Source of the DNA: Martinezella calliandrae
GTDB taxonomy: Bacteria; Pseudomonadota; Alphaproteobacteria; Rhizobiales; Rhizobiaceae
DNA length: 64,000 nucleotides
Assembly: GCF_030272695.1 (NCBI RefSeq)
Contig: NZ_JARFYN010000008.1
Location: 1 to 64,000, forward strand
Direction of reading: 5' to 3'
The notes under the pieces were generated by a model, which was not told the DNA's origin, searched no databases, and worked only from the letters and a program-made list of their open reading frames with translations. This document shows positions 1 through 7,309 of this stretch, in pieces; the first letter of the stretch is position 1; every line of letters starts with the position of its first letter. A program made the translations under genes and the position numbers.

Positions 1-91
1 CCAGACGGCCTTCAGCTTCCCATCGGCGCAATGTCGTGATCGACACGCCCAAAACTTCCGCCGCTTCGCCTATGCTCACAAATCTCTCCAT
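1..91 (-). CDS. IS607-type serine recombinase/transposase TnpA, N-terminal part
   Basis: Reading leftward from the ATG at 89-91 gives MERFVSIGEAAEVLGVSITT followed by LRRWEAEGRL, which is the MerR-like helix-turn-helix at the front of IS607 TnpA. The element family uses this domain to bind its ends, and a serine-recombinase domain further on to cut and join. That catalytic part lies outside the window. Only 30 codons are visible, so the call rests on the characteristic SIGEAA..LGVS..TLRRWE..GRL pattern. A MerR-type excisionase is the main alternative. Confidence 0.65.
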   Translation of the reverse strand, partial: MERFVSIGEAAEVLGVSITTLRRWEAEGRL

Positions 92-135
92 TTTGGATGA
101 CCCTTCAACCTTCAATCGCTGTTCTCTTTCAGTAG
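1..135. mobile_element. IS607-family insertion sequence, one end (partial)
   Basis: The window opens inside the 5' part of a leftward IS607-type transposase gene (1-91), so only one end of the element is visible and any tnpB partner lies off the edge. The rightward boundary is inferred: the stop codon at 133-135 ends the open frame that otherwise runs continuously into the mobilisation gene downstream. A GG dinucleotide at 135-136 fits the GG-type targets reported for IS607 elements. No terminal inverted repeat or target duplication is expected for this family and none is seen. Confidence 0.55.
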
Positions 136-261
136 GGATCAGATAACGCGCACGATCTACTCGCATTTCTGGCAGTTGCGACCGATGACGGGCTGTTTAC
201 GGTGCGGGCGACAATCGACGAAGCAAAGCCGCAAGCGATCATGTCGGAGGTGTTAGAGAGA

Positions 262-564
262 ATGGCGCGCAAGACGATCGAACAACGCATCGCCGAACTG
301 GAGGTGCGCAAGAAGACGCTGAAGGCGCGGCTTGAAAGACAGGAGCGTGTCGAGGACACGAGACGGAAGATCCTGCTTGGCGCGCTCGTGCTGCACCGTC
401 TCGAACTTGGCAAGGACCAATTTTCCCACGATCTAATGAGCTGGTTGCGCCGAGAACTCCCAGGCTTCTTGAGCCGCGATCATGACAAGGCGCTGTTTCC
501 AGCCATCCTCGATACGTCGATCTCCCAAGCCCAAGACGAGCCAGGAATGGACAGCCAGCCATGA
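262..564 (+). CDS. Mobilisation protein, TraD/MobC-like
   Basis: A small, charged, mostly helical protein of 100 residues. Its first half is coiled-coil-like, followed by the DTRRKILLGALVL motif seen in small TraD/MobC accessory proteins of rhizobial plasmids and integrative elements, which assist the relaxase at the transfer origin. The ATG at 262 (MARKTIEQRIAEL) is preferred because family members begin this way. The frame stays open upstream to 136, with further possible starts at 241 (ATG) and 202 (GTG), so an upstream coding segment may have been cut by the IS607 insertion. The stop overlaps the next gene's start by 4 nt (ATGA), so it is co-translated with traG. No relaxase gene is present in the window. 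Confidence 0.55.
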   Translation: MARKTIEQRIAELEVRKKTLKARLERQERVEDTRRKILLGALVLHRLELGKDQFSHDLMSWLRRELPGFLSRDHDKALFPAILDTSISQAQDEPGMDSQP

Positions 565-2138
565 CCGCCGTCGATCTGCTGAAGGCGGTCGTCAAAGCTC
601 CGATCTACGCGGTCGTCTGCGGGGTTCTTGGTCTGGTCCTCGCCGCAGTCCTCGTACTCGGCAATGCAGTTGTGCAAGCGCTCACGGACATCGAGCCAAC
701 AGGCGTCCATCGCGCCGTCGACATCGTCGCAAAATACCTGCCGGCCATCATGGCCATCGGCGGCTTCATCGCTGCGTTCGTGCCAATCACCGATCTTCGC
801 GCAGCCGTCTTTGGCACCGCCCGTTGGGCCAACCGGAAAGAGCTGCAATCTCTCGCCAAAGTCGAGAGCGGACTGTTGATCGGCCGCGACAGCAAGGATG
901 GAAAGCTGCTTCGCTACGACGGACCAGGGCATCTGCTGACGATGGCGCCGACGCGAACCGGCAAAGGCGTAGGAACTATCATTCCCAATCTGCTGACTGC
1001 CGACCGCTCGGTGATCTGCATCGATCCGAAAGGCGAGAATGCCAGGATTGCCAGCCGGGCGCGGCAATCATTCGGGCCGGTCCATATCCTCGATCCGTTC
1101 GGGGTGACCGGCAAACAATCGGCTTCATTCAATCCGCTCGACATGCTCGATCCGTCGAGCCTCGATGTCGCCGAAGACGCCAGCACGCTCGCCGACGCAT
1201 TGGTGTTCGATGAACCGGGCATGGCAGGCGAGACACATTGGAACGAAGAGGCCAAGGCGCTGATCGCCGGGATCATCCTTTACGCTGTCACACACGATCC
1301 GCCGCATGAACGAAGTCTCGTCCGTCTGCGTCACCATCTGACCTTGGCGCCCGAAGCGTTCGATGTTTTGCTGAAACAGATGCAGGCCTCAATCGAGGTG
1401 AATGGCCTTGTCGCTCGTGCCGCCAATCGGCATCTCGGTAAATCCGATCGCGAAGCCGCAGGCGTACTCTCGGCCGCGCAACGCCACACACATTTTCTCG
1501 ACAGTCCGCGCATGGCGGCCGTGCTCGGCCGATCGGATTTTCGCTTCACTGATTTGAAGCACCATAACGCGACGGTGTTTCTGGTTTTGCCGCCGGACCG
1601 GCTTTCGACCTATTCGCGTTGGCTTCGCCTGCTCGTCAGCCAGAGCCTCACCGACATGGCCCGCGATCCCATGAAACCGATAGCGCCGGTTCTCTATCTT
1701 CTCGATGAGTTTGCAGCTCTGGGGCACCTCGAACCAGTCGAGCGAGCCATGGGGCTGATGGCCGGTTACGGTGTTCAGCTCTGGCCAATCCTGCAAGATG
1801 TCCACCAGCTCCGCGCTACATACGGAAAGAGGGCGGGGACCTTTCTGTCCAATGCCAGCGTCCTTCAACTGTTCGGTGTCAACGACATCGAGACCGCGGA
1901 ACTGGTCGGCAAGACGATTGGCAGGACAGATGCGCGGTATTTCACGGCCTCGTGGAGCGAAGGCAAGAGCTCGACCGCCGAACATATCTCCGCCCGCGAC
2001 TTGATGAATCCGGACGAGGTGATGCGGCTGGCGAGCGATCAAATGATCTTATTGCGACAAGGCCGGCGGCCGGCGCTGGTTCGCAAGCTCCGCTATTACA
2101 ATGATCCAGAGTTCAAAGGACTGTTCGATCCATCATGA
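561..2138 (+). CDS. traG: Type IV coupling protein, VirD4/TraG family
   Basis: A 525-residue membrane-anchored ATPase that in this family couples the relaxase-DNA complex to a type IV secretion channel during conjugation. Two hydrophobic segments lie at about residues 15-37 and 58-76. The Walker A motif APTRTGKGVG is at about 129-138, the ICIDPKGEN segment follows, and a Walker B-like VLYLLDEFAALG lies at about 377-388. The length and the final QGRRPALVRKLRYY segment agree with a complete protein. It follows a mobilisation gene with a 4-nt overlap. No channel (virB/trb) genes are in view, so it may be an orphan from an eroded element. Confidence 0.88.
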   Translation: MTAVDLLKAVVKAPIYAVVCGVLGLVLAAVLVLGNAVVQALTDIEPTGVHRAVDIVAKYLPAIMAIGGFIAAFVPITDLRAAVFGTARWANRKELQSLAKVESGLLIGRDSKDGKLLRYDGPGHLLTMAPTRTGKGVGTIIPNLLTADRSVICIDPKGENARIASRARQSFGPVHILDPFGVTGKQSASFNPLDMLDPSSLDVAEDASTLADALVFDEPGMAGETHWNEEAKALIAGIILYAVTHDPPHERSLVRLRHHLTLAPEAFDVLLKQMQASIEVNGLVARAANRHLGKSDREAAGVLSAAQRHTHFLDSPRMAAVLGRSDFRFTDLKHHNATVFLVLPPDRLSTYSRWLRLLVSQSLTDMARDPMKPIAPVLYLLDEFAALGHLEPVERAMGLMAGYGVQLWPILQDVHQLRATYGKRAGTFLSNASVLQLFGVNDIETAELVGKTIGRTDARYFTASWSEGKSSTAEHISARDLMNPDEVMRLASDQMILLRQGRRPALVRKLRYYNDPEFKGLFDPS

Positions 2139-2482
2139 GAGATGAAACAGAAGATTTGTTCCAAACATTGATGTTCACGGTCGGCTGCATTACGAGCAGC
2201 AACGCTGCTGACCGAAGACGGATCGCTGAAGCCTACGTGCATGCTCACAAGCTCGTTTCAAAAATCGCGCTTGACAACGGAGACGCCTATCCCCGCATCG
2301 TTGCCTGTTCTCAACATTTTGATCGTTATCTGGCGGCGGGCGATATCGCATGTGCCGGATGGATGTTGACCGCGTTGGCGCTTCGAGTCGACGAACGAAA
2401 CCTTCGAGAGTGGAGAGTGCTCCGTGGGTTCATTGACGGGGCCGTAGCGCTTTTGCCGATCGCCGTCGCGAGAGTTCACTAG
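2135..2482 (+). CDS. Unknown small protein after traG
   Basis: A 115-residue protein whose ATG overlaps the traG stop (ATGA), so it is translationally coupled to the transfer genes. It is predicted soluble and helical, with segments such as RRRIAEAYVHAHKLVSKIA and HFDRYLAAGDIACAGWMLTALALRV. I do not recognise a domain. Its position suggests an accessory protein of the mobile element, but this is inference only. Confidence 0.55.
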   Translation: MRDETEDLFQTLMFTVGCITSSNAADRRRIAEAYVHAHKLVSKIALDNGDAYPRIVACSQHFDRYLAAGDIACAGWMLTALALRVDERNLREWRVLRGFIDGAVALLPIAVARVH

Positions 2483-2518
2483 CTGCGTCGAAACCATCTA
2501 CCTGGAACCAAGTTCGGT

Positions 2519-2764
2519 TCATTCTGCGCCGTCCGCTTTTGGCTTGGCGAAGCGCACCCCGGCGCCGCCGCCGTTCTCGTCGATGAATTCCAGTCCAGCC
2601 TCTTCAAAAGCAACACGTATGGCTAGCAGAGTCGCAGCATAGGCGGGCTTGCCCGCTTCGATTCGGTTGACCGTGACTGATGTTATGTTTGCTCTTTTCG
2701 CCAAATCCCGGATGCCCCATTTCAGAGCGGCACGCGCCATTCGAACTTGATCAGGGGTTAACAC
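2519..2764 (-). CDS. XRE-family helix-turn-helix regulator
   Basis: An 81-residue protein with a single Cro/CI-type domain: MLTPDQVRMARAALKWGIRD leads into LAKRANITSVTVNRIEAGKP, a typical helix-turn-helix with the recognition helix at VTVNRIE. The C-terminal segment (LEFIDENGGGAGVRF) is a common ending for small regulators on rhizobial integrative elements. It faces the transfer genes convergently. The intergenic stretch upstream carries two inverted repeats (2806-2878) that may be its operator. Confidence 0.8.
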   Translation of the reverse strand: MLTPDQVRMARAALKWGIRDLAKRANITSVTVNRIEAGKPAYAATLLAIRVAFEEAGLEFIDENGGGAGVRFAKPKADGAE

Positions 2765-2805
2765 ATTTAATCCTTGATTAAATCTGAAAATGATTCATGT
2801 GGGTT

Positions 2806-2878
2806 CTGACCGCTCATTCGGTCGCGGTCAGGCAAGGCGCGCGAACAACCAGCCTGACCTACCACAATCTGGCTGGTT
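2806..2878. repeat. Two adjacent inverted repeats upstream of the XRE gene
   Basis: The first repeat pairs CTGACCGC (2806-2813) with GCGGTCAG (2824-2831). The second pairs AACCAGCC (2847-2854) with GGCTGGTT (2871-2878). Both arms of each are perfect. They sit between the leftward XRE gene and the rightward ParB-like remnant, where operators of a divergent promoter would be expected. They could equally form RNA hairpins. Confidence 0.5.
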
Positions 2879-2890
2879 GGAGCTTGGATC

Positions 2891-3989
2891 ATGGATGGTT
2901 CTGAGATTAGCAGAACTTTGCTTACGCATCATTGTGGCAACTTGCGATCGGTCGTAACGGCCTTTTTGGGTATGCCCACCGAAAACCATACGAAGGACGA
3001 GGTCGCGGAGGTGGACAAAGGAACTGCCGTCGATCCGATCGTCTCAATATGGAAGGTCTGGTATCGCGCTCCGGCAAAACAAATTGTGCGGGCGGCAGCA
3101 ATGCATAGAAAAGAAGCTGTTGGAGATCATCGGGGGGTTTCCACAGAGGACGAGGCCCCAGAGCCGGAAAGGCCGGAAGAACCGGCAGCGGACGAAGATG
3201 GCGGAACAGTCATTGACGGCGTGAGCGTCAACGGCGATGGCGAGGTGACGGATGATGGCGACCATGACGAGGAAGCGGAGGACGACGGCAAGCCGCTGTC
3301 GGATTCGCTTATCCGCGATCTGACCGCCCATCGCACCCTTGCCCTGCGCCTTGCTCTTGGCGAGCAGCCGGATATGGCCTTGATTGCCGTCACGCATACG
3401 CTGGTCGCGCAGACCTTCTATCTCGCCAGCCATGCGGATGGTATCGAGGACACGGCGGCGGCAAAGGCGCTGGCGGATCGTCATACCGGGTGGGCGGCGG
3501 ACATGCCACGCGACGTGGCCGACCTTTTGGGGCTGCTTCGTCGCCGGGCTGGACCATGCAAGCGTCATGGCGCTGTTTGCACATTGCGCCTCGCTGACGG
3601 TCAATACTGTCAAGCTGCCATGGGAAGCCCACAAGCGGCGCGCCCATGAGACGCCGGACAGGCTGGCGACGGCGGTTGCGCTTGACATGACGGCACACTG
3701 GACGCCCACAGTTCGCGCTTATCTCGGCCGCGTCACGAAGGCCCATATCCTCGCCGCCGTGCGGGAAGCCCTTGGCGACGAGGCAGCGGAGCGGATCGCA
3801 GAGAAGAAGAAGCAGGAGATGGCCGAAGCCGCCGAGCAGCTTCTTGCCGGAACCGGCTGGCTTCCGCCTGTGCTGCGCACCGAGCGACCCGCGTGGCTAG
3901 CCGATGTGCAGCTGGAGGCACAGACCACCGAGGTCGAGGCAGGGACGCAAGCGCGCAACGATGAGGCTTTCACCGTTGCGGCGGAATGA
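2891..3989 (+). pseudogene. ParB-like partition protein, N-terminally truncated and frameshifted
   Basis: From about 3138 the translation matches the C-terminal half of the large ParB-like proteins on rhizobial plasmids and integrative elements: an acidic linker, KPLSDSLIRDLTAHRTLALR, later KLPWEAHKRRAHETPDRLAT and LAGTGWLPPVLRT. The ParB nuclease and DNA-binding domains expected before this are absent. The first ~80 codons (from ATG 2891) do not look like ParB, so the 5' end is a fusion. The frame breaks at a run of four Ts (3525-3528): removing one T restores DVADLWGCFVAGLDHASVMA and joins the two frames. The second frame ends at 3989. It is probably non-functional, or a sequencing error sits at the T run. 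Confidence 0.75.
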
Positions 3990-3996
3990 AAGGCGA

Positions 3997-4022
3997 GCCG
4001 GGGCCGCGCAAGCGGTCCCGGC
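3997..4022 (+). terminator. Probable terminator after the ParB-like remnant
   Basis: An 11-bp stem pairs GCCGGGGCCGC (3997-4007) with GCGGTCCCGGC (4012-4022), with one G-T pair and a GCAA-like loop, followed by CTTTCT. It begins 8 nt after the stop at 3989, where a rho-independent terminator is expected. The T tract is short. Confidence 0.6.
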
Positions 4023-4040
4023 TTTCTATCCGAGAAATCG

Positions 4041-4067
4041 CGGCCGCGCGGCTTCACCGCGCGGCCG
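4041..4067. repeat. Perfect 11-bp inverted repeat
   Basis: CGGCCGCGCGG (4041-4051) is followed by a 5-nt loop and CCGCGCGGCCG (4057-4067). It lies directly behind the probable terminator and has no T tract of its own. It may be a second transcription stop or a structural element. Confidence 0.45.
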
Positions 4068-4202
4068 AATACCTCGACAGTTCAAGGACAGTCGGATTTA
4101 TCAGGCTCGGCAGGACAGACAAGCATCGGCACATGCCCAAGGTTCATTCGTCAGGCCCATGACGGCACGAAAGGCGCCGGCGCAAGTTAAAGGTGAAAGA
4201 TC

Positions 4203-4361
4203 ATGGTTGTGGTGATGTTCGTGAGCGTCGCGCTAGTCGCAGTTCTCTGCGTTCTAGCTTATACGCTCGCCATCGACGCGCTGCCCTTCCTGCTCGGGCT
4301 GACCGCCGCGCAATTTATCCCCCACCTAAGCATGCCTACATTATTCCAAATCCGGCTCTAG
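4203..4361 (+). pseudogene. Truncated small membrane protein of the mobile element
   Basis: A 52-codon ORF beginning MVVVMFVSVALVAVLCVLAY and then TLAIDALPFLLGLTAAQF. This resembles the front of a small hydrophobic protein I recall from rhizobial integrative elements, where the sequence normally continues with a glycine-rich second membrane segment. Here it turns at about 4313 into an unrelated tail (IPHLSMPTLFQIRL) and stops. I therefore read it as the 5' remnant at the broken end of the element. One membrane segment (about residues 5-35) remains. Family recall is from memory and moderately certain. Confidence 0.45.
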
Positions 4362-4439
4362 CGGTCACGATGCGATGGCGGATCGGCAGCCACCCACCTG
4401 GTCGATCAGGCCCGCCAGATAACGGGCGGCGCGTCGCGC

Positions 4440-4970
4440 CTAGCCGAACCCTGCCACGACTGTTTCGATGGGCAGGAACAGCGTCCGGCTGTCTTCCGGA
4501 TATTCGATGAACTCCGCGCAACGCAGATAGAAGCGCTTTGCCACATCGTCCTTGGCCTGGACCAGAACCGCCCCGATGCCAATACTCTGCGATGCCAGGG
4601 CGATCCGGCGCAGTGCATCGGACAGGAGATCCGCACCGAGGCCCTTTCCCGCATGATCACGACTGACCGCCAACCGCCCGATAACTGACACGGGAATCAC
4701 GTCGGGCGCATTGCGCCGCACCTTGCCGGGAGCAGCCCCACGCTCGACCGATCCGGCTGAAATGCAGAAATAGCCGACCACCCGATTGCCCTCACACAAG
4801 ACATAAGTGCGCGAGAACCGGCTTTCGTTCTTCAAGGCCCTATGGCGCAGCCAGTCATTCAGTACCGGCTCACCACAGTCGAACCCCGAAACATCATGGT
4901 CGGCAGTCAGGGGAACGGGAGCGGAAAGCCGAGGCGCGGGCTGGTCCGGCGCGTCGTCTATTTCTGCCAT
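4440..4970 (-). CDS. GNAT toxin of a TacT/AtaT-type toxin-antitoxin pair
   Basis: A 176-residue GNAT acetyltransferase. FDCGEPVLNDWLRHRALKNE (about 30-49) is the usual opening of TacT-type toxins. The acetyl-CoA loop is in SRDHAGKGLGADLL (about 103-116). The catalytic tyrosine is probably Y148 in RFYLRCAEF. Toxins of this group acetylate the amino group of charged tRNAs and stop translation. The gene starts 13 nt inside the upstream DUF1778 antitoxin gene, the classical arrangement. It sits in the decayed island between the ICE remnant and a monooxygenase pseudogene. Confidence 0.87.
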   Translation of the reverse strand: MAEIDDAPDQPAPRLSAPVPLTADHDVSGFDCGEPVLNDWLRHRALKNESRFSRTYVLCEGNRVVGYFCISAGSVERGAAPGKVRRNAPDVIPVSVIGRLAVSRDHAGKGLGADLLSDALRRIALASQSIGIGAVLVQAKDDVAKRFYLRCAEFIEYPEDSRTLFLPIETVVAGFG

Positions 4971-5293
4971 GCCGGAGTCCGGCGCAGCAGGGCCTTGAGC
5001 TTCGGTCCGGGCGCGGGCGGATTGTCGAGCGCGTGCATAAAAGCGTCGTGGCGCTCGGGATCGAGCGTGAACAGGCGCTGGTCAAGCAGCACATCGACTG
5101 CTTGCCGCCGGGCGCTTTCCACCATGAACTCGGTGCGCGTCTTGCCCAACACCGCCGCCGCATCGTCGATGAGTTGGCGAGTGCTGGTCTCGATCCGCAG
5201 GTTGATGCTGCCCTTGGCGTCGGCCGCAGAGGCGCGCGCCGAGACAGCAGCGGAAGGGGAAGATGCCGAGAGAGCGATACGAGTTTTTCTCAT
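4958..5293 (-). CDS. DUF1778 antitoxin, TacA-like
   Basis: A 111-residue protein. A variable Ala/Ser-rich start is followed by a ribbon-helix-helix domain (about 28-66: INLRIETSTRQLIDDAAAVL, then KTRTEFMVESARRQA). The tail LDNPPAPGPKLKALLRRTPAW is of the kind that wraps its toxin in this family. The ATG at 5293 (MRKTRIALS) is chosen; an in-frame extension to 5431 has no family resemblance and runs into the neighbouring pseudogene. It overlaps the toxin gene by 13 nt. These antitoxins normally bind their own promoter and repress the pair. Confidence 0.85.
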   Translation of the reverse strand: MRKTRIALSASSPSAAVSARASAADAKGSINLRIETSTRQLIDDAAAVLGKTRTEFMVESARRQAVDVLLDQRLFTLDPERHDAFMHALDNPPAPGPKLKALLRRTPAWQK

Positions 5294-5396
5294 GCTCGGA
5301 ACATGGGGCTTTGTATCCACATTGTCAATACGCCCGGCTTTCTGTAAGATCGGGACAGCACCTGATTCATAAAAGGAAAATTGTCGAGGGCTCAAG

Positions 5397-5649
5397 ATCA
5401 TAACCCAGGATTTCATCAAGCCGGAAGCCATCGAAATCGTCCTGCCACTCTATCGCGAACTGGTCGAGAAGACCCGGCAGGAACGCTGTATCGTCTATGA
5501 CCTGTTCATCGACCAGAAAGACCCGGGACATTTCGTTTTCATGGAAGAGCGGCAGGACCGAGCATTTCACGCGGTTGGTTCCACTCATCAACGCTCAACA
5601 GCGGCAGGACGCGACAGTTATCCTGATGGATGCGTTTCGAAGCGCCTAA
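5397..5649 (+). pseudogene. Quinol-monooxygenase (ABM domain) remnant
   Basis: Two reading frames together rebuild a small antibiotic-biosynthesis-monooxygenase-type protein. Frame one, from about 5397, reads ITQDFIKPEAIEIVLPLYRE ... CIVYDLFIDQKDPGHFVFME. Frame two, from about 5554, reads EHFTRLVPLINAQQRQDATV then ILMDAF and stops at 5649. Intact relatives have a short DRAALDAHCATEHF-like link, which is deleted here, shifting the frame. No start codon lies in frame upstream (stop at 5370-5372). The gene has therefore lost both its start and an internal segment. Confidence 0.7.
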
Positions 5650-5929
5650 CCGTGTGGATTCGCACTATACGTGCAACGATATGACGAGCTTTGCAATCAG
5701 TTTCACTCGGGATGACGTGCGTCTGCTTTCCGGAACTCCCGGTTCGGACTTGAACGACGAAATGAAGGCGCAAAGCGGAAATGATTTCCGTTTCGGGGCT
5801 GGGAACGTCCGCTCTGCGGTGGCGTCGGCGACGAAAAAGGCACACTTTTTCCGTTGGTCAGGTCGATCAATTGACGGCTCATCCGCCATGGCTAAAATAA
5901 GCGGTGGCTAAGAATGGGATCGGAACTCT

Positions 5930-6457
5930 ATGGCGCAATCGAGAATCACTTATTGCAATCGATCGTATGCCAAGAAGTGGTTGGAAAACCTCGAACGTCA
6001 AAACCCAAAACACTTCGAAATCCTGCAAGCCATCATTCAAGAAATTGAGGACAAAGATGGAAGCGACATCGTCAAGGCTGATCTCTATGAACGCCGGCCT
6101 GATGTCGCACAGTGCATTGCTGACTTAAAATTTGACCCACTGCCGAGCCGAGGTCAGATGTTGAGGCACAATGGTAACGGTATCCGACACGCTAAGTTTG
6201 CGCCGTCAAGGAGCATCGCAGTGGTTTGGGAGAAGATCGGCGATGTGATCTACATCACGTTCGACGATCATGCCCCAATTCGTTATTACCGGGCTATAAG
6301 CCATCTTCGCGAGATTAGATTAGGTAATCCGAGTTCCCCAAGCGGGCAAGAAACACGGGCCGGTTTCTCAGGAAGCTTAAGCAGTTCTGGTTGCGACGGC
6401 ACTTTAGAAAGTTGCGTGGCTTCAACCCACGGTCGCGATATTACGAGTGATTTGTGA
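5930..6457 (+). CDS. Unknown protein, possibly RelE-like
   Basis: A 175-residue ORF beginning MAQSRITYCNRSYAKKWLEN. The segment GNGIRHAKFAPSRSIAVVWE, then YITFDDHAPIRYYRAISHLR, has the beta-rich layout of RelE/HigB-type proteins, but I cannot assign a family. Base composition is lower in GC than the chromosomal genes around it, which fits acquired DNA. The last ~45 residues (from about 130: NPSSPSGQETRAG...) look like read-through, so the original 3' end may have been lost. No antitoxin-like partner is adjacent. Confidence 0.45.
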   Translation: MAQSRITYCNRSYAKKWLENLERQNPKHFEILQAIIQEIEDKDGSDIVKADLYERRPDVAQCIADLKFDPLPSRGQMLRHNGNGIRHAKFAPSRSIAVVWEKIGDVIYITFDDHAPIRYYRAISHLREIRLGNPSSPSGQETRAGFSGSLSSSGCDGTLESCVASTHGRDITSDL

Positions 6458-6560
6458 CTTTCCATCAAAGGAAAGCGAACGAGGGCAGCTTGCAGGATTG
6501 GGCGTCGAGCAGTTGATTGACTGCATTGGAGGCGCAAAGCGGCCGTATACTCGAAGCTTT

Positions 6561-6905
6561 TCAGATCAATCCCTCCTCGGTGAGCGCCTGGATCACGGAA
6601 CGGATCGCGTCCATGCGCTCGAAGCAGTTCCGTAGATTTTTCGGCAGCTCGACGCCGCTTCTCGGCGCGGCCATCAGGACCCAGAAGAGATAGCAATCGG
6701 CAATCGTCATCTCGTTGCTCACCAGGAATGCCTTGTCGCCCATCTGGTCGGCGAGGATCGCGAAGGCCTTCTTGAGCTTTTCGCGCGCATGTAGCTTTTC
6801 CGGCTCCGGGAAGAACGGGGTATAGGTGCCGTGGATTTCGGAGGACATGAAGGCGAGCGCCTCAAGCGTCCGCCAACTGAGATTTCTATCCCTGGGCAGT
6901 AGCTT
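6561..6905 (-). pseudogene. Glutathione S-transferase C-terminal fragment
   Basis: Reading leftward from about 6905, the frame gives KLLPRDRNLSWRTLEALAFM, SSEIHGTYTPFF, then FLVSNEMTIADCYLFWVLMA and ends at 6561. This is the all-helical C-terminal domain of a bacterial GST, including the conserved TIADCYLFW helix. The thioredoxin-like N-terminal domain that binds glutathione is missing. The sequence upstream instead matches an integrase start in another frame, so the gene was cut by a rearrangement at about 6908. An ATG at 6848 would give only 95 residues. Confidence 0.72.
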
Positions 6906-6907
6906 GC

Positions 6908-7042
6908 CACCAGTCGGCCCGTCCCATGGCCTTTACCATCAACAAGGCTCTGCTGCTTTCCGGTCTCCTCAACCTGTTTCAGAGCGCGGCGAATTTCTCC
7001 ATCTGTAAGGCTTGGCGCTGGGGTCTCCCGTAGGCTTTCAAG
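6908..7042 (-). pseudogene. Phage-type integrase, N-terminal fragment
   Basis: Reading leftward from about 7042, the frame gives PLESLRETPAPSLTDGEIRR, ALKQVEETGKQQSLVDGKGH, GTGRLV. SLTDGEIRRALKQVEETGKQ followed by DGKG.GTGRLV looks like the N-terminal arm of tyrosine-type integrases found on rhizobial prophages and islands. The catalytic domain is absent because the sequence switches to the GST fragment at about 6908. The start codon is not clear, as the frame is open further upstream. Family recall is from memory. Confidence 0.42.
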
Positions 7043-7309
7043 TGGGATCGGCGGACGGATAGTAGGGGTCTGTGCTTGGGTCCAAAATGGGCCTCGATCC
7101 CCCTAAAACCGACCCCAATACGCCACGGTATCCGGCTCTACGGTAAGCCTAAAAATCCTTATGCTTCAATGTGCTACAGCGTGATCCAGCGTGATCGAAA
7201 AATGGGAAGTGGGATGGTTGTGCACCATGCCGACCCCGAACCCATCTGGCGATCGCAAAACATTGTCGTCGCATCGGACGATTTGTCATTACGTCGCCCG
7301 GGGCGGTTT
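7043..7309. other. Gap at the island/chromosome boundary, no gene seen
   Basis: About 270 nt between the integrase fragment and the first intact chromosomal gene. I see no convincing ORF, tRNA or long repeat. A short tandem AGCGTGATC pair occurs near 7178-7196. If an attachment site exists it should lie here or left of the window, but I cannot identify it. Confidence 0.5.

Noticed and set aside
5618..5889. Several overlapping short ORFs on both strands between the monooxygenase remnant and 5930
   Set aside because: No ribosome site, no domain and conflicting frames. A small inverted repeat (CGGAAATGATTTCCG) is present but nothing codes convincingly.
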